Positions 21,032 to 32,741 are shown, counted from the first letter of the stretch. The stretch is DNA of 64,000 nt from Leptospira sp. GIMC2001 (GCF_028462125.1 NZ_CP115468.1:2013097-2077096), one strand, 5' to 3'. Notes: generated by a model not told the origin, from the sequence alone. Made by a program: numbers and translations.

Positions 21032-21535
21032 TCATTGAAGAGCCTCAGAATTATTTTCTATGATTGTTTTATCATCCGTCCATTCATTCAATTCTGTAAT
21101 ATCTAAAACACGATCAATGTTTAGAATTATAACAAATTTCTCATCTAGTTTTCCAATTCCTTCCACAAATTCTACTCGAAGAGTAGATCCAAAACTCGGA
21201 GCGGGTTCAATTTCTGGAATATCAACAACTTCATTAACAATATCCACCAAAACGCCAACTTCTATTTTAGTTTCTTCCACATTGGATTCAAAAATAATAA
21301 TACAGGTTTTCCGATTAATATTGGTTACTTTACCAAAAAATCTATAATTGACATCCACCACGGGCACTACATTGCCTCGAAGATTGATCACACCTGGAAT
21401 GAATTTAGGCATCATAGGAACTCTTGTGATCTCTGTATGCTCAATTATCTCTTTGATCTTAAGTATGGGAAGACCAAAGGTTTCCTTATCTAGTAAGAAA
21501 ATAAGATATTGATTGTCTTCCTTAGTCTTACTCAC
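21032..21535 (-). CDS. cheW: Chemotaxis coupling protein CheW
   Basis: A 167-residue CheW that links chemoreceptors to CheA at the cytoplasmic signalling array. It has the CheW-like beta-barrel signatures YLIFLLDKETFGLPILKIKEI, RVPMMPKFIPGVINLRGNVVPVVD, and the GVLVDIVNEV segment. The start is a GTG preceded by AGGAG at 6 nt; no in-frame ATG is nearby. It lies 9 bp downstream of the chemoreceptor gene and is clearly part of the same transcript. Confidence 0.95.
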   Translation of the reverse strand: MSKTKEDNQYLIFLLDKETFGLPILKIKEIIEHTEITRVPMMPKFIPGVINLRGNVVPVVDVNYRFFGKVTNINRKTCIIIFESNVEETKIEVGVLVDIVNEVVDIPEIEPAPSFGSTLRVEFVEGIGKLDEKFVIILNIDRVLDITELNEWTDDKTIIENNSEALQ

Positions 21536-21544
21536 ATTGGTCTC

Positions 21545-24331
21545 CTAAAATTTAGAGAAACCTTCTGAGGTATCAGAAGATTTAGTTTGGCTTGACTCAT
21601 AACTTGCATTCTCACGTTCTCTTGATGAGTCTTTGGATTGAATCGTTTTTCTTGAGGTTCCAATCTGGCCTTTGGACTTAGCACCCTCTAATTGAAAAAA
21701 TGATACTGTCGTCATAAGTTGTGATGCTTGAGATTTAAGTTCTTCTGCAATTGCTGCAAGTTCTTCTGAGGCAGAAGCAGACTGTTGTGATACTTGATCC
21801 AATTGAGTCATAGCTTTATTCACTTCCATTACTCCAGTAGATTGCTCAGAACTAGCCGCTGAAATTTCTTGTACGAGGTCAGCTGTTTTGTTGATAGCTG
21901 GAACGATTTCATTGATAAGTTTTCCAGCAGATTCTGCGATCTGAACAGATCCAGAGGCTAGGGAAGATATTTCATTTGCAGACTTTTGGCTTCTTTCTGC
22001 AAGTTTCCTTACTTCACTTGCAACAACCGCAAATCCTTTTCCATGCTCACCTGCACGTGCAGCTTCAATTGCTGCGTTTAATGCAAGTAAGTTGGTTTGA
22101 TAAGCAATATCTTCAATTATAGAAATTTTATCAGCAATTTGTTTCATCGCTTCCACGGTATTGATCACTGCTTTGCCACCTTCTGCAGCTTCCTTCGCCG
22201 ATTTCGTAGAAATGGACTCTGTCTGTTTTGCATTTTCAGCGTTCTGATCTATACTTGCAGTCATTTCTTCTAGGGAAGCACTTGTTTCTTCAACGCTTGC
22301 AGCTTGTTCACTTGCACCTTGTGATAGAGTCTGTGCCGTGGATGTAACTTCTTCTGCTGCATTCAGAAGAGTTGTAGTTTTGGTTTTTACATCACCAATG
22401 ATTTCTTCTAATTTACCTACTGTATTGTTTACATATTCTTTGAGTTCACCAAAAGTTCCTTCATAATCATCTACAATTTTTGCGGACAAGTCACCTTGTG
22501 ATATTTTGGCTAAAGCACTGAGAACATCACCAAGTCCTTTGGCAGAAATATCGAGAAGCTGATTTACACCTTTGCTTAATATGAGGAAAAAATCTTCTTT
22601 ACCTTCCAGTTTTGCACGTCGTGTAAAATCACCACGACCCGCACCTTGGATGATCGAATCAATTTCATTCTGAACGGCTACTTGATTCGTAACATCCGCC
22701 CATTCCACAACAGATCCTAGTCTTTCACCACCTTCACTGATGATTGGATTGGCAATCAATGTAAAATGTCTTCCGCCGATTGTTATCGCAGAACGAAAAG
22801 TTGTCGAAAGCCCTTTAAGAATTCCTCTTTGATGATCTGGATTTTTATGGAATGAATCAATATTTGAACCGATGAGTTTATTTGATTCAAAAATTCTAAT
22901 ATCTTTACGAATATCTTCTTCGCCTTGTTTGAACATTTTCACAATTGATTTGTTCATGTAAATTACATTGAGGTCAGCGTCAGCCATCATGATATTAGTT
23001 GATACATTATCTAAGGCTGTTTTGATTCGAATCATTTCATTTCGATCTTTGATTTTTGTAATCGTATCTGATAGAATGGTAGATAAATATTTGAAAGCTT
23101 CGAGGCGACTTGGAGACAATGATTCTAGTCTCTCCATAGTAAAAAAATCCATAGTTCCATGAACTTCTCCACTAATGATAATAGGGAAGGCGATTCCCGA
23201 TTTTACTCCAGCCTTTCTTGCGGATGGGGCTCTTGAGCAGTCTTGGAGTTCTGCTAAATCTTGAACAAAAACCAAATCTCTATTTTTCCAAGATCTACCA
23301 TTGAGTCCAACGCCTTCCTTGAATCTGGAAGCTTCAGATGCTTGCTTGAACTCGTAACCTATATTGCCCGAATCTACTGCCAATCTGAGCTCTTTTTCTT
23401 TTGGATCTACAGTCCAAAATGAGCCGTACCCCCAACCAAATCCTTCACGTATTTTATCCAAGGCAATCTGCAAAGCTTGGTTCTGATCTGTCTGTGCTCC
23501 AAGTAAATCGATAAGTTCGGAAATTACTTTATTACTCGTTATCTTATCATTCAAAGATTCTAATACACTATTAAAGGAAGTTTTTACAATTCCTATCTCA
23601 TCATGACTGGATATCTCAAGTCTTTGATCAAGCTGACCATTTGCGAGATTTTCTAGAGTTATTAAACTGGTTCCTATTGATTTCCGAATTCCGTTATAAA
23701 TCCATAGCATTGATAAAAGAGTTGCAAGAATAATGAAAATTCCAAAACCAATTATAGATGATTCTATTAGCATAAGAAGATCGTCTTGTTCAACACTTGA
23801 TTTAGAAATTTCTTGTTTAATTGCGGTGCGAAACGAGAATAGAGAATCTTTTAAGCTGTTAATTGAAGGAAGTAGATCATTTTGTATTCCTCTTTTTGCT
23901 TTGTCGAGTGAATCTACACTTCCTTCCGTTGCAAGAATTGCATTCAATGCATCTACTACTTTTTGTTTCGAAATCTTCAAACTCGAAACTGTTGCGATGT
24001 GCTGGTTTCCTTGGTTTGAAGTTAAACGACTGAGGTTCTCAAAACTTGTATCTGAATCCATAAGAATTGTTTTGGATAATTTTATACTTGAAAAGGAAGA
24101 AGCGGGATCTACAGATAATGCAGCATTCAATAGATAGCCTTCAGCTTTTGCATTGTTATCAATCAAACCATTTACAGTATTCAGCAATTCTTTTTCTGTG
24201 TTGACTTGATTATTTGCTGATTCCCCAGTTCTTATTATTGAATACTTTATATACGCAACCATTGTAATCATTATAACTGTCAAAAGTATAAAAACGATAC
24301 CCAGTTTCATTTTAATTGTTAGAGCTTTCAT
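21545..24331 (-). CDS. Methyl-accepting chemotaxis protein with GAF and PAS domains
   Basis: A 928-residue chemoreceptor. TM1 spans about 10-28 and TM2 about 189-212, enclosing a periplasmic helical domain of about 160 residues. A HAMP (about 215-265) is followed by a GAF domain (about 290-415), a PAS domain (about 435-555), a second HAMP-like segment (SQGDLSAKI) and the long methyl-accepting coiled coil. The hairpin tip reads [20 protein letters not shown], then [15 protein letters not shown]. The GAF and PAS domains suggest that it senses cytoplasmic signals as well. The C-terminal tail is Ser/Lys-rich without an obvious CheR/CheB tether. It lies between cheA and cheW. Confidence 0.93.
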   Translation of the reverse strand: MKALTIKMKLGIVFILLTVIMITMVAYIKYSIIRTGESANNQVNTEKELLNTVNGLIDNNAKAEGYLLNAALSVDPASSFSSIKLSKTILMDSDTSFENLSRLTSNQGNQHIATVSSLKISKQKVVDALNAILATEGSVDSLDKAKRGIQNDLLPSINSLKDSLFSFRTAIKQEISKSSVEQDDLLMLIESSIIGFGIFIILATLLSMLWIYNGIRKSIGTSLITLENLANGQLDQRLEISSHDEIGIVKTSFNSVLESLNDKITSNKVISELIDLLGAQTDQNQALQIALDKIREGFGWGYGSFWTVDPKEKELRLAVDSGNIGYEFKQASEASRFKEGVGLNGRSWKNRDLVFVQDLAELQDCSRAPSARKAGVKSGIAFPIIISGEVHGTMDFFTMERLESLSPSRLEAFKYLSTILSDTITKIKDRNEMIRIKTALDNVSTNIMMADADLNVIYMNKSIVKMFKQGEEDIRKDIRIFESNKLIGSNIDSFHKNPDHQRGILKGLSTTFRSAITIGGRHFTLIANPIISEGGERLGSVVEWADVTNQVAVQNEIDSIIQGAGRGDFTRRAKLEGKEDFFLILSKGVNQLLDISAKGLGDVLSALAKISQGDLSAKIVDDYEGTFGELKEYVNNTVGKLEEIIGDVKTKTTTLLNAAEEVTSTAQTLSQGASEQAASVEETSASLEEMTASIDQNAENAKQTESISTKSAKEAAEGGKAVINTVEAMKQIADKISIIEDIAYQTNLLALNAAIEAARAGEHGKGFAVVASEVRKLAERSQKSANEISSLASGSVQIAESAGKLINEIVPAINKTADLVQEISAASSEQSTGVMEVNKAMTQLDQVSQQSASASEELAAIAEELKSQASQLMTTVSFFQLEGAKSKGQIGTSRKTIQSKDSSRERENASYESSQTKSSDTSEGFSKF

Positions 24332-24370
24332 GGTTGATCATCCATCCTTATTTCATTATCAAAAAACATA

Positions 24371-26491
24371 TTACGCTAATTCCATTTCCTGAGCTTCTTT
24401 TAGGGAATTGTGAAGATTGGGAATATCCAAAATCAAAGCAATGCTTCCATCACCTAATGTTGTAGAGCCGCCAATTCCTCGAATTCCCTCAAATACTTTT
24501 GCAAGAGGTTTAATTACTGTTTGTATTTCACCATACAGCTTATCTACAACCAATCCAATTCGAATACCTTGAAATTCTGTAATTACAATATTTTCCCTCT
24601 GTCCGAGGATCTTTTCTTTGTGGAAAAATTCATCTAAGCGTACAAAAGGTAACACTTTGCCACGTAGATTGAAAAAATTGCCCGATTGATCGATTGTTCT
24701 ATTCTCGTCTGCGAATTCGACACATTCACGAACCATATCTAAAGGAATCACATATAAATCCTGACCCATTCCTACAAGAAATCCGTCGATAATTGCAAGT
24801 GTGAGTGGGAGGCGGATTGTAAATTTTGTTCCAAGATTTGGTTTACTTTCCACATCCACGGAACCCCGCAGTGCTTCAATATTCTTTAATACAACATCCA
24901 ATCCAACTCCACGTCCGGAAATATTGGTGATCGTATCGGCAGTAGAGAAGCCAGGATGAAAAAGCAATCTATGAATTTCGCTTTCATTTAATATTTTATC
25001 TTCAGCTACAATTCCCTTTTCAATTGCCTTAGCCAAAACTTTGGATTCGTTGATTCCTCGTCCATCGTCCCAGATTTCAATCACAATCGAACCGGTATCA
25101 TGAAATGCATTGAGATGAAGATTTCCTGTTGGATTCTTGCCTGCTTTTTGCCTTTCTTCAGAAGTCTCTAAACCATGATCTATCGCATTGCGAACAATAT
25201 GAACCAATGGATCAGAGATTCTCTCCACAACAGATTTATCCAATTCTGTTTCGCCACCGCTCACATTCAATTTCACTTTCTTACCAGTCGTCGATCCAAG
25301 ATCTCTTACAATTCTATGGTATTTGTTAAAACTATCTCCAATTGGAACCATTCGCAATTTTAAAGAAATTTCTCTAAGCTCAGATACAAGCCTACCCACA
25401 GAATGCAATGATTCTGTTAGAGACGAATCTTCTTTGTTGGATAGTAGAATATTCAAATTTGCTTCAGCAACTACTAGTTCACCAACTTTGTTTATAAGGT
25501 AGTCCACGCGCTCTGAATCAACGCGAAGCGAACTACCTTGATTTGCAGAGTTATTTGTATTTTTGGTAGGTGTTGATTCAATTTTCGTAATACCAATCTG
25601 TGGCTGAATTCCAGTAATATCAGATTGATAGGTTTCTAGTAAAAATATCAATTCTTCACGATTGATCGTTCCACATTCAAATAGTAAATTAGAAATAAAA
25701 ATTTCATCTTCAGGCAATTTACTGATATGATCTCTTAGATTTGCCATTGAAGATTTTGGTGGCAAGATTAAAATGAGTGAATCATATTCAAGAAATTCAA
25801 ATGCTTTTCTGATCTCCTCTAGATTGGCATCTGATCTAAATCGGATTTCAAAACCAAGATAGCAATTTTCCGGATTCCAAATTTTCCATTCAGGAAGACT
25901 GCTCACTATCGTTTTTAAATATACAATTTCTCCGAGTTGTTTGAGGTATTTCAAAAAAGGAATTGGATCTAGTGCATTTTGGAAAATCTCAGGCTTAGGA
26001 CGTAAGGATATATGGTAGGTATCTGTTTGTAAAACTGTAGAAATTTCTTCAGAATTTCCATTGCTTTCTGATATTTGTTTTATTTTGTTTTCAGCATTCC
26101 CAGTTGCAAGAAAAGGCATTAGGCCTTTCAAAATAACATCACCTTCATTTTTTTTAATATTGCTGAGAGGATTTCCATCAGCTTGCAATTTTATAATTTC
26201 TAAAAGGTAATCTTTAGTCTTAAGTAGAAGTTCAATGATCTGTTCATTGATTTTTGATTTTCCAGATCTGAGATCATCTAACAAATTCTCGACGACATGT
26301 GTGAAATCAACAATCGCATGGAATCCAAACATTCCAGCAGTTCCTTTGATGGTATGAATCGAGCGAAAAACTCCATTAATTGCATCAATATTTGTATGAT
26401 CCGTTTCAAGAACTAATAAAAGATCTTCCATTTGGATCAGGAGTTCTTCTGATTCTTGTACGAAAGCGATTACAATCTCATCTAAATCCAT
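24371..26491 (-). CDS. cheA: Chemotaxis histidine kinase CheA
   Basis: A 706-residue CheA from the ATG at 26491, preferred over the TTG one codon upstream because AAGGA precedes it. P1 (HPt) has the phospho-site SIHTIKGTAGMFGF with H46. A diverged middle region (about 150-290) is followed by P3 dimerisation, the P4 ATPase (HIVRNAIDHGLE, DDGRGI, GRGVGLDVV) and a C-terminal P5 CheW-like domain. It autophosphorylates in response to receptors and passes phosphate to CheY and CheB. The ATG overlaps the stop of the upstream STAS gene (TGATG), so the two are translationally coupled. Confidence 0.95.
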   Translation of the reverse strand: MDLDEIVIAFVQESEELLIQMEDLLLVLETDHTNIDAINGVFRSIHTIKGTAGMFGFHAIVDFTHVVENLLDDLRSGKSKINEQIIELLLKTKDYLLEIIKLQADGNPLSNIKKNEGDVILKGLMPFLATGNAENKIKQISESNGNSEEISTVLQTDTYHISLRPKPEIFQNALDPIPFLKYLKQLGEIVYLKTIVSSLPEWKIWNPENCYLGFEIRFRSDANLEEIRKAFEFLEYDSLILILPPKSSMANLRDHISKLPEDEIFISNLLFECGTINREELIFLLETYQSDITGIQPQIGITKIESTPTKNTNNSANQGSSLRVDSERVDYLINKVGELVVAEANLNILLSNKEDSSLTESLHSVGRLVSELREISLKLRMVPIGDSFNKYHRIVRDLGSTTGKKVKLNVSGGETELDKSVVERISDPLVHIVRNAIDHGLETSEERQKAGKNPTGNLHLNAFHDTGSIVIEIWDDGRGINESKVLAKAIEKGIVAEDKILNESEIHRLLFHPGFSTADTITNISGRGVGLDVVLKNIEALRGSVDVESKPNLGTKFTIRLPLTLAIIDGFLVGMGQDLYVIPLDMVRECVEFADENRTIDQSGNFFNLRGKVLPFVRLDEFFHKEKILGQRENIVITEFQGIRIGLVVDKLYGEIQTVIKPLAKVFEGIRGIGGSTTLGDGSIALILDIPNLHNSLKEAQEMELA

Positions 26492-26853
26492 CAATAGAAT
26501 CCTTTCTTTCTACCGTACGAAAATTTGTAGTTTTCCTTCATTTCCTTGCTCATCTTAATTGAGTCACCGAAATATGCTGCAAGACCCAATAGATCAAAAG
26601 CTCCAATGATGGATTCAGTATGATTGATGATTCCCATCTCCAATCCATTGCTTGCTGACCAATTTTTACAAGATATTAGGAATTGGATCCCAGCTGTGTC
26701 AATGCGAGAAAGATTTTTTAAATCCCATACTAGTTTTTTTCCTGTAGAGAATTTCATTTCGTCAAAACTTCTTTTAGCTTCAGCTACATTATGAATTGTA
26801 AACTCAGAATCCAAAGTTACCAAATAATGATTCTGATCTTGACTAATATTCAT
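26491..26853 (-). CDS. STAS-domain protein coupled to CheA
   Basis: A 120-residue single STAS domain. The phosphorylation-loop region reads LSRIDTAGIQFLIS, with Thr in the place of the usual phospho-serine, so regulation by an RsbW-like kinase is possible but uncertain. Its stop overlaps the cheA ATG and it starts 2 bp after the cheY stop. STAS proteins inside chemotaxis clusters occur in some bacteria, but the role here is not clear. Confidence 0.82.
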   Translation of the reverse strand: MNISQDQNHYLVTLDSEFTIHNVAEAKRSFDEMKFSTGKKLVWDLKNLSRIDTAGIQFLISCKNWSASNGLEMGIINHTESIIGAFDLLGLAAYFGDSIKMSKEMKENYKFSYGRKKGFY

Positions 26854-26855
26854 AA

Positions 26856-27221
26856 TTATCCTAGTAATTTAGAAATTGTAGAAAGTAAATCTTCGGGCGA
26901 GAAGGGTTTAGTTAGCCAAGCACGAGCGCCAGCTTCTAAACCAAGTTTCTTTTTATCGTCTTGTGATTCTGTCGTAAGCATAATGATTGGAGTGAATTTA
27001 TGTATAGGATCTGTTTTTATACTTTTTACAAATTCAATCCCATCCATATTCGGCATATTCATATCGGATACAATCAAATCCACTTTGGTCGTTTTCAATT
27101 TCTCCAAAGCATCCAATCCATCAACTGCTTCAATGATTTCAAAAGCTGCGGTTTTTAGATGAACGGTTACAATTTTACGAAAAACTGCAGAATCATCAAT
27201 AATCAAAATTTTCTTAGACAC
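26856..27221 (-). CDS. cheY: CheY-type single-domain response regulator
   Basis: A 121-residue receiver domain. The acidic pair D9/D10 (LIIDDS), phospho-acceptor D53 (IVSDMNMPNMDG), switch Thr in MLTTES and conserved Lys in WLTKPFSPE are all present. It is the likely phosphate acceptor of CheA that controls the flagellar switch (FliM and FliN are elsewhere in this window). The start is a GTG with GAGG 6 nt upstream. It lies 8 bp after the REC-HATPase gene. Confidence 0.9.
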   Translation of the reverse strand: MSKKILIIDDSAVFRKIVTVHLKTAAFEIIEAVDGLDALEKLKTTKVDLIVSDMNMPNMDGIEFVKSIKTDPIHKFTPIIMLTTESQDDKKKLGLEAGARAWLTKPFSPEDLLSTISKLLG

Positions 27222-27229
27222 TCATTACC

Positions 27230-28477
27230 TCATAGTATCGGAATAAAACATTCTGCTAGAACGCAGAGCTCAACTGTATCTGACGTATGATCTTTCGCAT
27301 TATGGATAAAAAATAATCCATTGTGTTTATTTAAAATATGTTCAACCATTGTAAGCCCTAAACCAATTCCAAATCTCTCGATTTTGTTCACGGCTTCCAC
27401 CGGTGGATGGATACGAAAGAAAGGTTGGAGGACATACTTTTCCATATCTTCTGGAATTCCGCCATAACTATCATTTTTCACTTCATTCTTAACAGAAATA
27501 ATCAAGTAGCCGCGATTAACATGAGAGTAGAAATCAATATGAGAATTCTCTTTGCAATATTTAAAAGCATTTAATCCCAATTCCTCAAAAACCATGCCCA
27601 TTATATCTATATCTATATTAATTTTGCAAGGAGAATTGAGTTTAGAGAAATTAAAGTTAACCTTCTTTGAATCTAGATAAGGATTGATGATTTCACAAAA
27701 AGATTTGAGCTTGTCAACAAATTCTGCTCCAGATATTGATTTCAACTTAAGATCATAATCTAGTAGTTCAGAAACCTTATTGATTCCATTCAACATATTC
27801 TGGGTGATTTCATTATTCTCATAGAGTATAGAAAGAATTTCTGGGTCTACCGATACTCGTCCATCCTCTAAGGATTGAGAAGTTGACTTGATCATATCCA
27901 CCAAAGTAGTCATCGCTCCAAAGCCTGAGCCTTGAGAAAGGGAAGTCTTTAGATTGTAGATTGAATTTTTCTCAATGGAGTCAGTACCCTTTTTGCGAAG
28001 ATTCTCTTTGTAATTGAGCCATTCTAATTGACTGCGGAGTTTATTGCTCTCCATCTGATTCAAATTTTTTTCTACATCTTTAAGGTAACGGAATTCTAGA
28101 GCTTTATTCAGTGTTTTTTGGAAAACTTCCGGAAAAATGGGTTTGATAATATAATCAAACACTCCTTTCTTCATGATCTCTATAATGGTCTCTGTGCTAT
28201 CGAGAGCTGTTTGAACCAAAACTATTGCTTCATTATCAATTTCTTTTAGTTTGTCGATGAATGTGTTGCCATCCATCACGGGCATCATTAGATCCACAAT
28301 AAATAGAGAGTATTTCTTCTTAGCTAACATCTCTAGTGCAATCTGTCCATTACCTGCAATGTCTGCTTCTACCTTCATCTGTCGAATCAGACCGAGCAGT
28401 AGGGCTTGGTTTTCAACTCTATCTTCAACGATTAGAATGGGTTCTTGAGGACGTCTTTGTTTATTCTGGTTGTTCAT
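27230..28477 (-). CDS. Response regulator with C-terminal HATPase-like domain
   Basis: A 415-residue protein. The N-terminal receiver (about 12-130) has LIVEDR and D62 in FIVDLMMPVMDG. A helical linker of about 130 residues follows without a recognisable HisKA phospho-histidine motif. The C-terminal part carries GHKL ATPase features: an N-box-like FEELGLNAFKYCKENS and the FGIGLGLTMVEHIL G2 region. It may be a kinase whose phospho-acceptor helix is diverged, or a receiver-controlled ATP-binding regulator. It sits between the histidine kinase gene (23-bp gap) and cheY (8-bp gap). Confidence 0.82.
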   Translation of the reverse strand: MNNQNKQRRPQEPILIVEDRVENQALLLGLIRQMKVEADIAGNGQIALEMLAKKKYSLFIVDLMMPVMDGNTFIDKLKEIDNEAIVLVQTALDSTETIIEIMKKGVFDYIIKPIFPEVFQKTLNKALEFRYLKDVEKNLNQMESNKLRSQLEWLNYKENLRKKGTDSIEKNSIYNLKTSLSQGSGFGAMTTLVDMIKSTSQSLEDGRVSVDPEILSILYENNEITQNMLNGINKVSELLDYDLKLKSISGAEFVDKLKSFCEIINPYLDSKKVNFNFSKLNSPCKINIDIDIMGMVFEELGLNAFKYCKENSHIDFYSHVNRGYLIISVKNEVKNDSYGGIPEDMEKYVLQPFFRIHPPVEAVNKIERFGIGLGLTMVEHILNKHNGLFFIHNAKDHTSDTVELCVLAECFIPIL

Positions 28478-28500
28478 GGTAAATCTATTGCCTACTCACT

Positions 28501-30705
28501 TTAGGCTAATGGTAAAAAGAAATAAAATGTTGTATTCGAAGCATCCGAGCTGATTTCCATCCAGCCGCCCATTGCCTCAACCAATTTTTTCGTTATTGCT
28601 AAACCAAGTCCTGTTCCTTGATTATCGGCTTGCATTGGGTCATTAATTTGAATGAATTTCTCAAAAATTTTTTGCTGATTTTTTTTCTCGATTATCTGTC
28701 CAACATCTGAAATTGCAATCCCATAAAAATTTTTTCCTGATTTTTTCTTCTCATGTCCTTCAATACTAATCGTATTGTTAGAATCTGAAAATTTTACAGC
28801 ATTTGATAACAAATTTAGCAATATTTGTTTGATTCGTTTCTCATCTCCTATCACCTTAATACTAGGTTCAAGAATCTGGTTTTTGATTGTAATTCCTTTC
28901 AATACTGCTTGGGATTGCATTATGTCGGTACATAAATTAATGATCGAAACCAATTGGATATTTTCAAAAAGCAAATCCATCTTTCCAGCTTCAATTTTGG
29001 ATAGATCCAGGATTTCATTGATCAATTTGAGAAGATGAGTCCCCGAAGAATGAATATATTCTAAGTATTTTCGTTCATCCTCTGAATTCGGATTCGGAGT
29101 AATGAGTTGTGAGAAACCCAGTATGGAATTCAAGGGGGTTCGCAATTCATGACTCATATTCGCAAGAAAATTTGATTTTGCTAAATTGGCAGACTCTGCC
29201 TTTTCTTTAGCTTCGATTAGATCACGAGTCCTCTCGACTACCAATGACTGCAAATGATCTCTATGCTGTTCCACTTCTTTCAAAATTTGCGTTCTCTCTA
29301 AAAAAGCTCCGATCCAATAAGAAGCAGTCTTCATTAGAAGAATGTCATCAGGTGTCCAGACTCGCTCAGGATTGTCTTCAAACAGACAAATATAATGATC
29401 TTTGGATTGGCTCGAATAAATTCTTATCAAAATAAAAGTCTGAGTATTCCATAATTTCAAAAGTTCTGACTTAGATGGATGTTCACCGATTTCACTCGAA
29501 AGAATGGCATCTGTTTTTAGAGATTCAATCCATTCAGTAGGTAACTGAAAATGACTCGAAATTTTACTTTTTTTGTTTCTTCGAAAACAAATACTAGGTT
29601 CAAACATTCTCTCTTGGGAATTTTCTTCAATATTACGAAATAAAAAAATTCCACCGACATCAGAAAAAATATACAGTTGTTCGACGGCTTGTTCTAGCGT
29701 ATCGTCCGATGGATTGGCATAGAGAAGAATCTGAGAAATTGCTGCCAGTCCAATTTCATATCGCAGCCGTTTGTTGATTTCTTTTTCCCGAATGACTTTT
29801 TCTGTAATATCTCTCTGAGTAGAAATATAATGAGTGATCTCGCCAAACTGATTTTTTACGGGCGAGATATTCCATTCAACTTGATATGAAGTTCCGTCCT
29901 TTCTGTAGTTTGTCGATTCTCCTTGAAAGGTTTTTTCTTTTAAAAGGCTCTCCTTGAGATTGCGTAAGAAAATTGGATCAGTTTTGTGACCTTGAAAAAT
30001 TCTGGGAGTTTGACCAATAATCTCATCTCGGCTATAACCAGTCATTCTTAGAAAGGAAGTATTCACGTAGACAATATGTGGTCCTGGTCTATCCAATTTT
30101 CCATCAGTTATGAGTATGCTTTCCTGGCTTTGCTCAATCGCTTCTTGCAAAAGATTTAATTCATTTCGACTTGCATATTTTTCGAAGATGCTGGATATCA
30201 ATCGGGCAAATTGGGTAAATAATTTTATTTCGTATTTTTCCCATTCAGGCTCAGTCGTTAAGGCTATAGTAACAATACTTTGTAATTTATTTTTAACTAT
30301 AATTGGTAAATTAATTTCATGGAATTTATTACCAAGATTATCATAAGATAGACCGGGTTGACCATTCTTCAACTTGGAGAGCAATACCATAGAGTCTAAA
30401 TCTTTAAAATTAAATTCAATGGATTGGGTTATTGTATCTTTACGTGAAGAAAGCTGTGGATTGAAATGCTTATTTGAAGATACCGATTCTTTAAATAGAA
30501 TTGGTAATAGTTCAAAGTAATAAACGTTCTCAGCAAAGCATCCACGGTCTAAAAGCCTAAGTATTCTTGGAATCTGAGATCGAATGGAGAGCCCAGGTTC
30601 ATTGGCTATTTGAAAAGAACGATTGAGAATTTTCTCATATAAATTGCGCCTTCTGTATTGAGTATTGAATAAATTTTCTCGTCCAGAATTAGATTGCCTA
30701 GTCAA
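28501..30705 (-). CDS. PAS-containing sensor histidine kinase
   Basis: A 734-residue cytoplasmic kinase with no evident membrane segments. A GAF-like N-terminal region (about 25-180) is followed by PAS with PAC (about 187-305, ending YISTQRDITEK), a second GAF-like region (about 315-470), a coiled coil, HisKA with H519 (FLANMSHELRTPLNS) and a HATPase with N-box LLNLLSNAVKFS and GTGLGLAITKKLVE. The D-x-G box reads ISDVGQII and is somewhat diverged. The start is TTG; no better start is visible. It lies 20 bp after ispH and leads the chemotaxis cluster, so it may feed signals to the downstream receiver proteins. Confidence 0.88.
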   Translation of the reverse strand: MTRQSNSGRENLFNTQYRRRNLYEKILNRSFQIANEPGLSIRSQIPRILRLLDRGCFAENVYYFELLPILFKESVSSNKHFNPQLSSRKDTITQSIEFNFKDLDSMVLLSKLKNGQPGLSYDNLGNKFHEINLPIIVKNKLQSIVTIALTTEPEWEKYEIKLFTQFARLISSIFEKYASRNELNLLQEAIEQSQESILITDGKLDRPGPHIVYVNTSFLRMTGYSRDEIIGQTPRIFQGHKTDPIFLRNLKESLLKEKTFQGESTNYRKDGTSYQVEWNISPVKNQFGEITHYISTQRDITEKVIREKEINKRLRYEIGLAAISQILLYANPSDDTLEQAVEQLYIFSDVGGIFLFRNIEENSQERMFEPSICFRRNKKSKISSHFQLPTEWIESLKTDAILSSEIGEHPSKSELLKLWNTQTFILIRIYSSQSKDHYICLFEDNPERVWTPDDILLMKTASYWIGAFLERTQILKEVEQHRDHLQSLVVERTRDLIEAKEKAESANLAKSNFLANMSHELRTPLNSILGFSQLITPNPNSEDERKYLEYIHSSGTHLLKLINEILDLSKIEAGKMDLLFENIQLVSIINLCTDIMQSQAVLKGITIKNQILEPSIKVIGDEKRIKQILLNLLSNAVKFSDSNNTISIEGHEKKKSGKNFYGIAISDVGQIIEKKNQQKIFEKFIQINDPMQADNQGTGLGLAITKKLVEAMGGWMEISSDASNTTFYFFLPLA

Positions 30706-30725
30706 TTTATATTTCTCAACGTTGA

Positions 30726-31670
30726 TTATTCCTGAATCAAAATTTTCGGTAATTTAAAGTTCATTGTATCTTCTCTAGATTCGGGGAAGAGAGAAATATC
30801 AAGACCTGTAAATTCAGCGCTCAATTTGTTGCAGATTTCATCGACAAGAATCTGCGGAGAAGATGCGCCTGCTGTAATACCAATTGTTTCAATATTATTC
30901 TCGAGTATCATTTTATGAATATCTAGCTCTTCGGCTGAGCTGATTCGAAAAGATAGAGGTTTGGTTTTCTGTGCTAATTGAAGCAGTCTGAGCGAATTAG
31001 AACTATTATTTGCTCCAATCACAATCATTGCATCTACAGCGTCTATCATTTGAGTTACAGCTTCTTGTCTTTCGGTAGTCGCATAACATATATCATCCTT
31101 TGCTGGATGTTCAACAAAAGGGAAAACTTCTGCAATTTTATCTACAATTTTTTTGGTATCGGATACACTCAGAGTTGTCTGCATTAAGTAGGTCAAAGGT
31201 TTGGACGGATCGATTTTATCTTTTAGGTCTTGTACTTCTTCGGGTGATTCCACAAGAAACATAGGCGCTTCTCCCATTGTTCCAATTGCTTCGTCATGAC
31301 CATGATGGCCTATATAGATGAATTGATGGGTATCCTTGAGATTTTTTGCCTTTCTATGAACTCGAGTTACTAATGGGCATGTAGCATCTCCCACTTTCAT
31401 ATTTCTTTTTTTTGCTTCTTCAACAACAGCTGGTGAAACTCCATGAGCACTGAATATGACAGTTGATCCTTCTGGTGCTTCACTTAAATCCTCAATAAAT
31501 TGAATTCCTCTTTTTTTCATGTCTTCAACAACTCGTCTATTGTGAACGATTTCTTTTCTAACATAAACGGGTTGTTGAGATTCTTCATGAACTTTATCTA
31601 CATATGATATAGCGTATTTTACTCCAGCACAAAAACCTCTAGGATTTGCGAGATAGACTTTCTTAAGCAA
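30726..31670 (-). CDS. ispH: 4-hydroxy-3-methylbut-2-enyl diphosphate reductase
   Basis: An iron-sulfur enzyme of the non-mevalonate (MEP) pathway that makes IPP and DMAPP. All three cluster cysteines are present in context: ANPRGFCAGV, GDATCPLVTRVH and DDICYATTERQEA, plus THQFIYIGHHGHDEAIGTMGE. I chose the TTG at 31670, giving MLKKVYLANPRG, because AGAGG lies 7 nt upstream and IspH proteins normally begin just before this motif; the frame is open further to an ATG at 31721, which would add 17 residues. The downstream kinase gene begins 20 bp later, so ispH may share its transcript with the chemotaxis genes. Confidence 0.95.
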   Translation of the reverse strand: MLKKVYLANPRGFCAGVKYAISYVDKVHEESQQPVYVRKEIVHNRRVVEDMKKRGIQFIEDLSEAPEGSTVIFSAHGVSPAVVEEAKKRNMKVGDATCPLVTRVHRKAKNLKDTHQFIYIGHHGHDEAIGTMGEAPMFLVESPEEVQDLKDKIDPSKPLTYLMQTTLSVSDTKKIVDKIAEVFPFVEHPAKDDICYATTERQEAVTQMIDAVDAMIVIGANNSSNSLRLLQLAQKTKPLSFRISSAEELDIHKMILENNIETIGITAGASSPQILVDEICNKLSAEFTGLDISLFPESREDTMNFKLPKILIQE

Positions 31671-31833
31671 TGGTTGACCTCTATTGAAAAATTCTCCTAA
31701 CTCACGCAAGCAGTCAATCATTTTTGAACCATAAGTGACATAGTGATTGTTTGGAGGATATGAGGTTTATTCTTTTTTCGAGAGAAAAAATGCATAATCG
31801 AAATTGAGAAATCAGACGATTTTTGATTATGTA

Positions 31834-32741
<908 letters not shown>

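Noticed and set aside
30000..30150. LOV photoreceptor domain in the histidine kinase
   Set aside because: The PAS segment has IIGQTPRIFQG, resembling the LOV motif, but the flavin-binding Cys is replaced by Pro, so it is an ordinary PAS domain.
31671..31721. N-terminal extension of IspH
   Set aside because: The extra 17 residues precede a good TTG start with its own ribosome-binding site and are not typical of the family.
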